A stretch of 14,520 nucleotides of DNA from Fibrobacter sp. (GCA_016295375.1 JAEDLI010000060.1:1-14520); one strand, 5' to 3'. Shown: positions 1-7,278, counted from the first letter of the stretch. The notes: generated by a model not told the origin, from the letters alone. Made by a program: numbers and translations.

Positions 1-793
1 CCATCTCGCAAGTCTTCATTTGCTCCCAGGTCTTCTGGGTAGCCACGTATCCCGTGTGGGTATCCGCCTTCACGTCGCCGTGGCCCGGGAAATGCTTAAG
101 GGTTTCCACCACCTTTGCAGAGTCAAGCCCCTGCAAGTAGGCCTGCACCATGTCGGCCACCACTTCCGGGGTGTCCGAAAACGCACGGGGGCCAATCACG
201 ATGTTTTCCGGATTGGTGTTCACGTCGGCCACCGGCGCAAAGTCAATGTCAAAGCCATACTCCCGAACATAGGAACCGATGGTAAAGGCCATCTTATAGA
301 CCTCGTTCGGGTCCCCGGCCTCGGCAACGGCAGCCATGCTTTCGTACTTGGGAACATCAAAGGTTCCGTTGTTGGCAATGCGGGCCACCCGACCGCCTTC
401 CTCGTCAATGGCCAGCAGGGGCAAACCCTTCAGTTTCCGGATATCCTCGATAAAGGTGACCAGCTGGGACTTGTCCTTTATATTGTGGGCAAAGAGAATC
501 ATGCCACCGATGGGATAATTCTCGTTTACCGCAAGCATGGTCCGGTTCACCTCCTGCAGGCTGTAATCCGGAAGCTCCGTATAGCTTTTCCAGTGGATGC
601 TCGTGTCCAGGGCCTCCGGCCGCACCAAAAACATCTGGCCTACTTTCTCCCGAAGGATCAGGTTTTCTATGGCAAAAGGATCCTTGCAGCAATCCTCCGA
701 CACGCTGGTAGAGGAATCCGAGTTAGAACAGGAGTCTAACAAAATAAGTAACATGCCGAGGGCGGCCCAACGGGCCACATCCAGTCCCTTCAT
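1..793 (-). CDS. Glycoside hydrolase family 3, NagZ-like lipoprotein (partial, 3' end outside window)
   Basis: Reverse-strand reading opens with ATG at 793-791, preceded by GGAG about 7 nt upstream, and stays open to the window edge (264 codons). The N-terminus is a short hydrophobic stretch (residues 9-19) ending in L-D-S-C with Cys22, a plausible though atypical lipobox because of the Asp. GH3 features follow: LREKVGQMF near residue 48, AIDEEGGRVARI near 130, and KHFPGHGDVKADTH at about 233-246, the NagZ signature including the His of the catalytic His/Asp pair. The nucleophile Asp normally lies further downstream and would be outside the window. NagZ-type enzymes remove N-acetylglucosamine from muropeptides or act as beta-N-acetylhexosaminidases; a lipidated form would act in the periplasm or at the outer membrane, unlike cytoplasmic E. 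coli NagZ. Substrate is uncertain. Divergent from the sigma-factor operon, 99 bp between starts. Confidence 0.88.
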   Translation of the reverse strand, partial: MKGLDVARWAALGMLLILLDSCSNSDSSTSVSEDCCKDPFAIENLILREKVGQMFLVRPEALDTSIHWKSYTELPDYSLQEVNRTMLAVNENYPIGGMILFAHNIKDKSQLVTFIEDIRKLKGLPLLAIDEEGGRVARIANNGTFDVPKYESMAAVAEAGDPNEVYKMAFTIGSYVREYGFDIDFAPVADVNTNPENIVIGPRAFSDTPEVVADMVQAYLQGLDSAKVVETLKHFPGHGDVKADTHTGYVATQKTWEQMKTCEM

Positions 794-892
794 ATTGGCT
801 CCAGTAGATTACTTTAGGCGCTTTTTGAATTTTTTCGCAAAATTTATATTTTTTTGCAACCATCCTCCGCCCCCGCACATCCAAATAGCAGA
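794..892. promoter_or_regulatory. Divergent intergenic region with AT-rich promoter-like core
   Basis: Ninety-nine bases separate the divergent starts of the GH3 lipoprotein and the ECF sigma factor. An AT-rich core at about 838-856 contains TATATT (845-850) on the plus strand and TATAAA (848-843) on the minus strand, either of which could serve as a -10 box. No convincing -35 with proper spacing was found. A dedicated ECF-type autoregulated promoter is possible here but I could not identify one. Confidence 0.35.
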
Positions 893-1435
893 ATGAACGA
901 AAGAGGTGTCTTGAACGGCTTGAAAAGCGGCAGCCGCGAAGCTCTTGCCATACTCTGGCAAGAACATAGCGGCCATGTGCTGAATCTCGCCTTCCGGATG
1001 CTCAAGGACCGGGACCAGGCCGAAGACATACTGATGGATGTCTTTGTCCAGGTGCCCAGATCCGTTCAGAAATTCCGTGGCGAGAGCAATCTCGGCACCT
1101 GGCTCTACAGGCTCACCGTCAACGCCTGCCTCATGAAACTCCGGGCAGGGCGTCGGCACGCCGAACTGGAAGAAGAAAACTGGGACACTATCGTCGAAAG
1201 CGCCCTGGGCACAGAAGAAAAGGAACAGGAGTTTGATACAGAACTTTTAACCCTAGGGCTAAACCAGCTGCCCGCCGAAACACGGAGCATGCTCTGGCTC
1301 AAGGACGCCGAGGGGCTAGACATCAAGGATTTGACAGAGATTTACCACATGCCCGACGGAACCATCAAGGCAAGGCTCAGCAGGGCGAGGCACTTTGTAA
1401 AGGACTTTTTGACAAGGAAACAGAAAAATGCGTGA
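893..1435 (+). CDS. ECF-type RNA polymerase sigma factor
   Basis: A 180-residue protein from ATG 893. An in-frame TTG at 854 would add 13 low-complexity residues and is not favoured, although neither start has a clear Shine-Dalgarno. Sigma region 2 spans about residues 18-85 (LKDRDQAEDILMDVFVQV, then the FRGESNLGTWLYRLTVNAC stretch that matches the promoter-melting part of ECF factors). Region 4 spans about 118-170 (LPAETRSMLWLKDAEGLDIKDL and the helix-turn-helix MPDGTIKARLSRAR). There is no sigma region 1 or 3, as expected for ECF factors. It overlaps the next gene by 8 nt, so the two are probably translationally coupled. The neighbours suggest control by a membrane anti-sigma and a periplasmic sensor. 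The family is confident; the signal sensed is inferred. Confidence 0.93.
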   Translation: MNERGVLNGLKSGSREALAILWQEHSGHVLNLAFRMLKDRDQAEDILMDVFVQVPRSVQKFRGESNLGTWLYRLTVNACLMKLRAGRRHAELEEENWDTIVESALGTEEKEQEFDTELLTLGLNQLPAETRSMLWLKDAEGLDIKDLTEIYHMPDGTIKARLSRARHFVKDFLTRKQKNA

Positions 1436-1814
1436 TTCCATCGACTTTTCCAAAATGGAACGGATTACGCCTAGGGAAGATTCCTGGGACAAGGTCTGCG
1501 CACGGCTCGACAAGGCCGAAAAAGAGCGCACGCTCAAGTTCAGCTTTTTCTCAGCCATTCCCATCGCCGCAAGTTTCCTGCTGGTGGGTTTCAGCCTGTT
1601 CCTCAGGTCCATGGACGCCAATGAAACCGCTCCGGCCGTCAAGAACCAGGTCGCCGCATACGACATAGCTTCAGCCGACGTCGCCGCATCTCAAGCCGAC
1701 AGCGCCGTCAATCTCAGCCGCTGGTACGAAAGTCTCGGGCAAGGCGACGATGACCTGGAAACTTTAGACGAGTCCATGGCCATCAGCTATCTACTAAAAG
1801 AGGAGGATAAGTAA
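1428..1814 (+). CDS. Single-pass membrane protein, probable anti-sigma factor
   Basis: A 128-residue protein starting inside the end of the sigma-factor gene (8-nt overlap). Residues 1-36 are hydrophilic and cytoplasmic-looking (ITPREDSWDKVCARLDKAEK), a single hydrophobic segment lies at about 40-60 (FFSAIPIAASFLLVGFSLFL), and the remaining ~65 residues are acidic and probably periplasmic. No zinc-binding HxxxCxxC anti-sigma motif is visible, so this is not a classic ZAS protein. The anti-sigma assignment rests on position directly after an ECF gene, topology and size, not on recognised sequence homology. Its stop codon TAA shares its last base with the ATG of the next gene, and GGAGG at 1802-1806, inside its own 3' end, serves as the next gene's ribosome binding site. 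Confidence 0.68.
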   Translation: MRDSIDFSKMERITPREDSWDKVCARLDKAEKERTLKFSFFSAIPIAASFLLVGFSLFLRSMDANETAPAVKNQVAAYDIASADVAASQADSAVNLSRWYESLGQGDDDLETLDESMAISYLLKEEDK

Positions 1815-2422
1815 TGAAGGGCTCTGTAAAACTGTTCATCGCAAGCCTCATCGTGCTTGCCGGTGCCGTAGGTTTCTTCCTCGGCACCTGCTGCGGGGTT
1901 CACTGCCTGCACAAGCATCCCGACGACCGCATGGGCGCACCCGAAAAAGTAGAGGCCGCCCCGCACCATGTCGATTTCAAGAATGACCACGAAGGCAAGG
2001 GCTTCCAAAAAAACTGGCCTCACCCGGCCATGTTCGATTCCCTGCTGCAGTTGACTCCGGAGCAGAAAACCGCCCTGGACAAGCATCGCGAGGATATGGG
2101 CAAAACCTTCAAGGAACTCCGCGGACAAAAGAGGTCTGCCGAGAAGGAACTGAAAGAAGCTCTGGACAACGGCGACGAGACAAAAATTGACGAGGCCAAG
2201 GGCAAAATCCTTGCCGCCCAAAAGGCCCTACTGGACAACCGTATCAGCGGAGTCAAGAGTCTCAACAAGATTCTCACCAAGGAACAGCAAGAGAAGCTCC
2301 GCCAAATCATGAACGAGAACTTCGAAAAGTTTAAAAAAGGCCATCATGGCAAGCGGGGCCCTCGGGAAAGCGGACCTACACCTCCCCCCGAACGGGATGC
2401 CCCGCCCCATGATACCCCTTAA
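1814..2422 (+). CDS. His-rich periplasmic LTxxQ (Spy/CpxP/CnrX-like) protein
   Basis: A 202-residue protein with an N-terminal signal anchor or signal peptide (hydrophobic residues 6-25), followed at once by a Cys/His cluster (CCGVHCLHKH, residues 26-35). The mature part is helical and charged, with two LTxxQ motifs, LTPEQ (80-84) and LTKEQ (154-158), bracketing a long coiled-coil-like stretch (about 85-150). This is the layout of Spy/CpxP chaperones and of heavy-metal sensors such as CnrX. More His sits at HH (51-52), WPHP (69-71) and near the C-terminus (GHHGK); the tail is Pro-rich. It overlaps the preceding gene by one base behind a strong GGAGG. Third in an ECF operon, it may be a periplasmic sensor or effector of envelope or metal stress. 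Metal binding is inferred from composition only. Confidence 0.8.
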   Translation: MKGSVKLFIASLIVLAGAVGFFLGTCCGVHCLHKHPDDRMGAPEKVEAAPHHVDFKNDHEGKGFQKNWPHPAMFDSLLQLTPEQKTALDKHREDMGKTFKELRGQKRSAEKELKEALDNGDETKIDEAKGKILAAQKALLDNRISGVKSLNKILTKEQQEKLRQIMNENFEKFKKGHHGKRGPRESGPTPPPERDAPPHDTP

Positions 2423-2449
2423 ATTGAACAGAATTCCTTGATACACAAC

Positions 2450-2488
2450 AAGGTCCCGACAAAAAATAGTCGGGACCTTTCTTGTTTT
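2450..2488 (+). terminator. Rho-independent terminator of the ECF operon
   Basis: An 11-bp perfect stem, AAGGTCCCGAC (2450-2460) with GTCGGGACCTT (2469-2479), encloses an A-rich 8-nt loop and is followed by TCTTGTTTT. It lies 28 nt after the stop of the LTxxQ gene and just before the 3' end of the convergent coaX gene. The T-rich tract favours the plus strand; read the other way the tail is only weakly T-rich, so bidirectional action is possible but less certain. Confidence 0.9.
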
Positions 2489-2499
2489 AGATTGTTTCG

Positions 2500-3321
2500 C
2501 TAGTCCTCTTCGCCCTCGATGGCAGCGGCACCGTTACCGTGCAGGGCCACCAGGCGCACGCCATTCAGGGTCAAATACGGGTCGTAGGTGTCAATCACCT
2601 TGCTGTGGCCCATGACCATGCGGCCCCAGCCTCCCGTGGCAAACACGGGAACTTTCTTCTTGCCCATCTCTGCCTTGATTTTGGCCACCAGGGTTTCAAG
2701 CTCCGCCATGAACCCGTACAAGAGACCCGCGCGGATGGCGTCGTCGGTGTTGTTGGCAATCACATGCTCCGGCCATTCGATGCTCACCGGCAAGAGCCTG
2801 GCCGCCTTCTCGGTCAAAACGTCCAGGCTGGCACTGATACCGGGAATAATGATACCCCCAGCAAAGCCGCCATCCTTCATCACGTCAAAAGTAGTGGCCG
2901 TTCCCATGTCCACCACGATGGCATCCTTGTAGCCATGGTCCCGAAGGGCAATGATGTTGCAGAGACGGTCGGAACCTAGCGAAGCCGGGTTCGGGTAAGA
3001 GATTGGGCATCCCAGGCAGTTGTCGGAACTCACCACCTGCACAGGCCGCTTTAGCAGGGTCTGCAGGGCCTTGATCCACGGACGCTCATGAGCAGGCACT
3101 ACCGTCGAAAGCCCCACGTGGGTAATGGTGGAAGGCTTAATTTCGGAAAAACGGACAAGGCCGCCAATGCGGTTCATCACCTCGTCGCTGGTGGTTTCTT
3201 TACGAGTGGTGAGCCGCCAGTGGTCCACCACCTTGTCGCCCTTGAAAATACCGAGCACCGTGTGGGAGTTTCCCACATCCACCACAAACGAGAACGTATC
3301 CGTCTTTTTCAAATTCTTCAT
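2500..3321 (-). CDS. coaX: Type III pantothenate kinase
   Basis: A 273-residue ASKHA-fold kinase that phosphorylates pantothenate in the first step of coenzyme A synthesis. Visible family motifs are the N-terminal phosphate loop VDVGNSHTVLGIF (14-26, Asp15), the pantothenate-binding GSDR (116-119), the second phosphate loop VVDMGTATTFD (136-146) and GGIIIPG (155-161). Length is normal for CoaX. Type III enzymes are typically insensitive to CoA feedback. It lies 53 nt downstream of nadC in the same direction, so both may be cotranscribed; a REP-like palindrome occupies most of the gap. The Shine-Dalgarno is weak (GTGG shortly before ATG). The gene converges on the ECF operon and stops 12 nt past its terminator. 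Confidence 0.95.
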   Translation of the reverse strand: MKNLKKTDTFSFVVDVGNSHTVLGIFKGDKVVDHWRLTTRKETTSDEVMNRIGGLVRFSEIKPSTITHVGLSTVVPAHERPWIKALQTLLKRPVQVVSSDNCLGCPISYPNPASLGSDRLCNIIALRDHGYKDAIVVDMGTATTFDVMKDGGFAGGIIIPGISASLDVLTEKAARLLPVSIEWPEHVIANNTDDAIRAGLLYGFMAELETLVAKIKAEMGKKKVPVFATGGWGRMVMGHSKVIDTYDPYLTLNGVRLVALHGNGAAAIEGEED

Positions 3322-3333
3322 TTAACCACTTGT

Positions 3334-3356
3334 CATGCCCGGCTTGACCGGGCATC
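3334..3356 (+). repeat. REP-like palindrome between nadC and coaX
   Basis: GTC followed by an 8-bp perfect stem, ATGCCCGG (3335-3342) with CCGGGCAT (3348-3355), and loop CTTGA. It has the same size and GTC head as the palindromes at 8561-8583 and 9632-9652. It lies in the 53-nt gap between nadC and coaX; no T-tract follows on either strand, so I do not call it a terminator. It could modulate the relative expression or stability of the nadC-coaX message. Confidence 0.7.
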
Positions 3357-3374
3357 TCCTTTTCTACATAGAGA

Positions 3375-4238
3375 CTATATCCGCATGGAGATGTCGAGAG
3401 CTTTCACGCTATGGGTCAACGCCCCAACCGAAATATAGTCAAGGCCAAGGGTGGCGATTTCTTTGGCGCGCTCCAGCGTCATGTTTCCAGAGCCCTCCAC
3501 CAGGCACGAATCACCGCTTTCCTTGATAATCTTCAGGGCTTCGGCCATCATCTCGTTGCTCATGTTGTCCAGCATGATGACGTCCACACCCTTATTGAGA
3601 AGAGCCCGCAGCTGGTCGAAATTTTCCACTTCCATTTCCACCATCAGGCCTTGCTTGTTGTTCTTCTTCACCACTTCAAGAGCCTGCAAAACACCGCCTG
3701 CCGCAGCAATGTGGTTGTCCTTCACCAACACCATGTCGAAAAGTCCCATGCGATGGTTGGAACCGCCCCCTACACGCACGGCGTACTTCTGCAACGTGCG
3801 GAAACCGGGCACCGTCTTGCAGGTATCCAGCACCTTAGTCTTGCCGCCCTTCAGGGCTTCCTGGAAGGTGTGGGCCACCGTGGCCACGCCGGAAAGTTGC
3901 TGGATAAAGTTCAGGAGCGTTCGTTCGCCTGTCAAAAGTTCATGGGTGGTGCCGTCCATTTCGGCAATCAGGTCGCCCTTCTTCACCACGTCACCGTCTT
4001 TCTTGTGGAGCGTCACCTTCACGCTTGCCTTCAGTTCCTGGAAAACCAGTTCAATCACCGGGAGGCCTGCCAGCACGCCGTCTTCTTTCGCTATCAGACG
4101 GGCATGCTGCCTCTGATCGGCGGGGATAGTCCATTCGCTGGTCACGTCGCCTGTCCGCACGTCTTCGGCAAGCGCCAAGCGGATCATGGTGAGAGCATCT
4201 TCGGTAGGAAAAACTGGAGTAGAATTGTCGCCGTACAT
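3375..4238 (-). CDS. nadC: Nicotinate-nucleotide pyrophosphorylase (quinolinate phosphoribosyltransferase)
   Basis: A 287-residue cytoplasmic enzyme that converts quinolinate and PRPP to nicotinate mononucleotide in de novo NAD synthesis. Motifs: LALAEDVRTGDVTS (21-34), GERTLLNFIQQLSGVAT (104-120), KYAVRVGGGSNHRMGLFDM (151-169), KDNHI, MEVENFDQ, VIMLDNM, VEGSGNMT and the C-terminal ISVGALTHS. Length is typical. The usually arginine position of the DTRKT motif is Cys140 here (DTCKTVPGFR), while the adjacent Lys141 is kept. The start at 4238 is chosen because homologues carry about 15 residues before the ALAED motif; there is no Shine-Dalgarno, and TATAAT sits one base before the ATG. nadA and nadB are not in the window. 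A heptamer array lies directly upstream. Confidence 0.95.
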   Translation of the reverse strand: MYGDNSTPVFPTEDALTMIRLALAEDVRTGDVTSEWTIPADQRQHARLIAKEDGVLAGLPVIELVFQELKASVKVTLHKKDGDVVKKGDLIAEMDGTTHELLTGERTLLNFIQQLSGVATVAHTFQEALKGGKTKVLDTCKTVPGFRTLQKYAVRVGGGSNHRMGLFDMVLVKDNHIAAAGGVLQALEVVKKNNKQGLMVEMEVENFDQLRALLNKGVDVIMLDNMSNEMMAEALKIIKESGDSCLVEGSGNMTLERAKEIATLGLDYISVGALTHSVKALDISMRI

Positions 4239-4247
4239 AATTATAAC

Positions 4248-4285
4248 TTAGGGGTTAGGGGTTAGGATCTAGGATTTAGGGATAG
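4248..4285 (+). repeat. Heptamer array A, left arm
   Basis: Five exact 7-bp steps (4248-4282) plus a trailing TAG. Unit variants are TTAGGGG (twice), TTAGGAT, CTAGGAT and TTAGGGA. It occupies the upstream region of nadC (minus) and forms one arm of an inverted repeat with 4298-4328: TAGGATCTAGG at 4263-4273 pairs perfectly with 4311-4321. Confidence 0.85.
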
Positions 4286-4297
4286 AAACATGAACAA

Positions 4298-4328
4298 CTA
4301 GTCTCTAGAACCTAGATCCTAGTCTCTA
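4298..4328 (-). repeat. Heptamer array A, right arm (opposite orientation)
   Basis: Read on the minus strand, TAG recurs every 7 bp from 4328 downwards, in units such as TAGAGAC, TAGGATC and TAGGTTC, four units plus a final TAG. The first TAG (4328-4326) is the stop codon of the upstream sugar transferase gene. The 11-bp CCTAGATCCTA (4311-4321) is the reverse complement of 4263-4273 in the left arm. Confidence 0.82.
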
Positions 4329-5777
4329 CTGTGCTCCTTTTCCGGTCAAAACCACATAGACCGTCCGCACGAGAATCTGAAAATCCAGAAGTAGGCTCAT
4401 ATTCTCGTAATAATACATATCGTACTGCAGCTTGATTTGAACATCCTCGATGCTGGTGTCATAATGGTGACGAACCTGGGCCCAGCCGGTAAGGCCGGGC
4501 TTCATTTTCAGGCGCCCAATATAAAAGGGAATCTGCTCACGGAGCTTGCCAATGAATACGGCACGTTCGGGGCGAGGCCCCACCATACTCATGTCGCCTT
4601 TCAACACACACAAAATCTGCGGTAGTTCATCAATACGGGTCTTGCGCAAGAAATGCCCTACACGGGTAATGCGAGGGTCCTTCTTGGTGGCCCACTGAGC
4701 CCCGAACTTTTCGGCGTCCGTCCGCATGGTGCGGAACTTGTAAACCGTAAAGGGCTTACCGTACAGGCCGATGCGTTCCTGGGAATAAAAAATGGGGCCG
4801 TGGTCATCCAGTTTGATGGCGATGGCCGCCAACAGGCACACCGGCAAGGAACAAAGCCCGATAATTCCTCCAATAACAATATCCAAGAATCGCTTTATCT
4901 GCACCTGCCAGGGCGGCATGGCTAAGGGGAAAAGTTCCTGCAGTTCGAACCCGTGAACCAAGTTGCTCTTGAACCGGCCATTGACGGCAGGGTAAAGCTC
5001 AGGCACAATGTAGATATGCAAGGGAAGTTCGCAAACCCATACCAGCACACGCATGATTTCTTGCGGAGAAGAGCTGTCGTGAGCGATAATGATTCCCGAG
5101 ATATGAAACTTTTTGACCAATGCGGGTAAATCCGAATACTTACCCAAAACAGGGACATCGCAAAAATGATGGTCCATCACCTGGTAGCGTTCGTCTACAA
5201 ATCCCACCACCTGCTGCCCCACCTCAGGAGCTTTTTTCAAAGCTTCTGCAATATTCTTGCCGGATTCCGTACAGCCAAGGACCAGCACCTTGTTCGCCCC
5301 GTAACCCCGACGGAGCAACGACCTTAGCCCAAGGTACAGCACCATGCGGAACGCAGCGACCAGCACCAATACAAAGACACCATAGACCAAGATCCAGGTA
5401 AAGCGGGAACCATAGATGTAGTTGCCAGTCAGGGGAGCACCGGCGGCCACCTTGCCCATAAACTCAGAGCCAAACAGCCCAACAATAATCAGAACAACAC
5501 CTACAAAAACAGCCCGCAGAACCCGCAAGACCTGCAAGGTTCTAGACTGTAAAAGCCACGTGCGGTACAGCCCCGTAAAGGTAAACCAGAATAGCCAGCA
5601 GATATTCAGAGCACACCCGATATGCCAATAGGCATCCAGGGTCTTGGAAGGGTCGAATTTTTCGGGAATCCAGCCACTATGGAACTGGACCCAGTACGCC
5701 AAGACAAAACAGATTGTCAAAGCGAACAAGTCCGAAAGGAGCAGGAGCACCCTTTCCAATGTGGCGGCACGAATCAT
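4326..5777 (-). CDS. Polyprenyl glycosylphosphotransferase (WcaJ/WbaP type)
   Basis: A 483-residue inner-membrane enzyme of the family that transfers a hexose-1-phosphate from a UDP-sugar to undecaprenyl phosphate, starting exopolysaccharide, capsule or O-antigen units. Four hydrophobic segments (about 10-31, 53-71, 89-104, 128-150) precede a Rossmann-like region (KVLVLGCTESGKNIAEAL, 163-180) and the C-terminal bacterial sugar transferase domain: hydrophobic helix 297-322, GPIFYSQERIG, YKFRTMRTDAE (346-356), RIDELPQ with the catalytic Asp-Glu pair 383-384, GDMSMVGPRPER (394-405) and KPGLTGWAQV. Full length for this class. The sugar cannot be told from sequence. It begins 41 nt after hom with a weak AGG ribosome site and may share its transcript. 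Its stop codon is the first TAG of a heptamer array. Confidence 0.92.
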   Translation of the reverse strand: MIRAATLERVLLLLSDLFALTICFVLAYWVQFHSGWIPEKFDPSKTLDAYWHIGCALNICWLFWFTFTGLYRTWLLQSRTLQVLRVLRAVFVGVVLIIVGLFGSEFMGKVAAGAPLTGNYIYGSRFTWILVYGVFVLVLVAAFRMVLYLGLRSLLRRGYGANKVLVLGCTESGKNIAEALKKAPEVGQQVVGFVDERYQVMDHHFCDVPVLGKYSDLPALVKKFHISGIIIAHDSSSPQEIMRVLVWVCELPLHIYIVPELYPAVNGRFKSNLVHGFELQELFPLAMPPWQVQIKRFLDIVIGGIIGLCSLPVCLLAAIAIKLDDHGPIFYSQERIGLYGKPFTVYKFRTMRTDAEKFGAQWATKKDPRITRVGHFLRKTRIDELPQILCVLKGDMSMVGPRPERAVFIGKLREQIPFYIGRLKMKPGLTGWAQVRHHYDTSIEDVQIKLQYDMYYYENMSLLLDFQILVRTVYVVLTGKGAQ

Positions 5778-5818
5778 ACAGGCCTACTCTACAAAATGGT
5801 CCGTCCAGAAACCAATTT

Positions 5819-7108
5819 TTAGACCAGGAAACGGATAACCTGGCTCTTTTCCACGATTTCGGGCAGGGCGTCGATAGCGTCCACCGCCTTCGAGGCCTTG
5901 CTGTCCTGGGTCTTTTCGGTAATGACCACAATGGAAACCTTGCCCGGGTCCTTCACGTTCTTCTGGATAATAGTCTCGATGGAGATGTTGTTATCGGCGA
6001 GAACGCTTGTAATCTTCGCCAGCACACCGCAGGCGTCACGGGAGGTAAAGCGCAGGTAGTAACGAGAGGACGTTTCCGAAATCGGCACCAACGTGGCGGA
6101 ATTTTCCACATTGAACCAGCCCATGGGGAGCGCCTTGCGGCTACCCATGTCCACAGAACGAGCCAAGGACACAAGGTCCGCCACCACGGCAGAGGCCGTC
6201 GGGAGGCGGCCAGCACCGGCACCGGTCTGTACCGTTTCGCCCAGGTTATCGCACTTGAGGTAAACCGCGTTAATCACGCCATTCACGTTGGAGAGCAGGT
6301 TGTCGTTAGAGACAAAGCAGGGATGCACACGGGCATCCACGCGGTCGCCATCCCGATGATAGATACCGAGGAGCTTTACGCAACAGCCGATTTCCTTGGC
6401 AAAGGCGATATCCTGGGCGGTAATCTTCGAAATGCCGGTCACGTGAATCTTCTCGAAGTCCACACGCTTGCCGCTGCAGAGGCTGGCAAGGAGAGCCGTC
6501 TTGTGGGCGGAGTCGATACCTTCGATATCGAAGGTGGGGTCCGCTTCGGCAAAGCCCAGCTTCTGTGCATCCTTCAGCACCACGTCAAAATCCAGGCCTT
6601 CGTCGGCCATGCGGCTGAGAATGTAGTTGCAAGTGCCATTGATGATGCAGCTCAGGCTTTCTACCGTAGAGCCGAGCAGGCCTTCTTGCAGGCTACGGAT
6701 AATGGGGATGCCACCACCTACGGCAGCTTCGAACAGCACGTGCAGTCCGTTCTTGGCAGCCAGCGGGAAAATCTCGTGACCATACTTGGCGAGAAGAGCC
6801 TTGTTGGCGGTCACCACGTGCTTGCCGCTTTCGAGGGCAGCCAGAATCCACTTGCGGGGCATGTTGTAGCCACCGGCCAGTTCCACCAGCACATCGATGT
6901 CGTTGCCGGCAATCATTTCGTCGGCGTTGGTCGAAACCTTGTAGCCCTTTGCCTTGTAGGGGGCCACTTCTTCTTCGGACTTGGCGCAAATGCAGGCCAG
7001 TTCCAGTTCCACACCGAGCTTTTCCTTGTACTCGGCAATTTTCTGCTCCAGAATCTGGATAACTCCGCCACCGACGGTTCCCGTTCCAATAAGACCAATA
7101 CGCAACAT
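5819..7108 (-). CDS. hom: Homoserine dehydrogenase with C-terminal ACT domain
   Basis: A 429-residue enzyme reducing aspartate semialdehyde to homoserine, the branch point to threonine and methionine. The NAD(P)-binding loop IGLIGTGTVGGG (4-15) opens the protein; ELAGG, HVVTANKALLAKYG, AAVGGGIPII, INGTCNYIL and GFAEADPTFDIEGIDSAHKTALL are the family's dehydrogenase and substrate-binding signatures. Residues from about 346 (YYLRFTSRDACGVLAKITSVLADNNISIETII) form an ACT domain, the usual site of threonine feedback. No aspartokinase domain is fused. The start has GGAG about 10 nt upstream and a promoter-like TACATT (7146-7141). It heads a co-directional run with a sugar transferase, nadC and coaX, which share no pathway with it. 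Confidence 0.96.
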   Translation of the reverse strand: MLRIGLIGTGTVGGGVIQILEQKIAEYKEKLGVELELACICAKSEEEVAPYKAKGYKVSTNADEMIAGNDIDVLVELAGGYNMPRKWILAALESGKHVVTANKALLAKYGHEIFPLAAKNGLHVLFEAAVGGGIPIIRSLQEGLLGSTVESLSCIINGTCNYILSRMADEGLDFDVVLKDAQKLGFAEADPTFDIEGIDSAHKTALLASLCSGKRVDFEKIHVTGISKITAQDIAFAKEIGCCVKLLGIYHRDGDRVDARVHPCFVSNDNLLSNVNGVINAVYLKCDNLGETVQTGAGAGRLPTASAVVADLVSLARSVDMGSRKALPMGWFNVENSATLVPISETSSRYYLRFTSRDACGVLAKITSVLADNNISIETIIQKNVKDPGKVSIVVITEKTQDSKASKAVDAIDALPEIVEKSQVIRFLV

Positions 7109-7140
7109 AAGGCGTCTCCATTTTGAATTTTACGGCGGAA

Positions 7141-7146
7141 AATGTA
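7141..7146 (-). promoter_or_regulatory. Probable -10 box of hom
   Basis: TACATT on the minus strand lies about 33 nt before the hom ATG, which would leave a leader of roughly 25 nt carrying the GGAG ribosome site. The surrounding TTACTACATTT recurs in front of the 14-residue-repeat gene (12008-12003). The position where a -35 would fall is inside heptamer array B and shows no good TTGACA match. Confidence 0.45.
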
Positions 7147-7150
7147 GTAA

Positions 7151-7192
7151 TTAGGGGTTAGGAGTTAGAGACTAGGGGCTAGGGTTTCAGGT
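7151..7192 (+). repeat. Heptamer array B
   Basis: Six 7-bp steps with unit variants TTAGGGG, TTAGGAG, TTAGAGA, CTAGGGG and CTAGGGT, then TTCAGGT. It lies between the divergent hom and second sugar-transferase genes, beginning 4 nt beyond the hom -10 box. The flank AAATGTAGTAA just before it and the GGGTTTCA at its end are shared with array D. Confidence 0.83.
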
Positions 7193-7272
7193 CACAAAGC
7201 TTCGTTTTATGCAAAACTTTTGAAACCTAATGTTTCTCACCTCAAAGCGAGTGCAGCGAGCGAGCCGATTGC

Positions 7273-7278
7273 TATATT
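7273..7278 (+). promoter_or_regulatory. Probable -10 box immediately before a start codon
   Basis: TATATT lies only 7 nt before the ATG at 7286. Transcription starting the usual 6-8 nt downstream would begin at or next to the start codon, giving a leaderless or nearly leaderless message. No Shine-Dalgarno is present between the two. No clear -35 was seen. Confidence 0.4.

Noticed and set aside
3334..3356. Palindrome as a terminator between nadC and coaX
   Set aside because: No T-tract follows the stem on the minus strand, and the same type of palindrome occurs at unrelated sites.
3411..4265. 284-codon plus-strand open frame opposite nadC
   Set aside because: Antisense to the complete nadC reading frame, with no family match I recognise.
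5714..7126. 470-codon plus-strand open frame opposite hom and part of the sugar transferase
   Set aside because: Antisense shadow of well-supported genes; its translation is low in motifs and His/Gly/Val rich as expected of such shadows.
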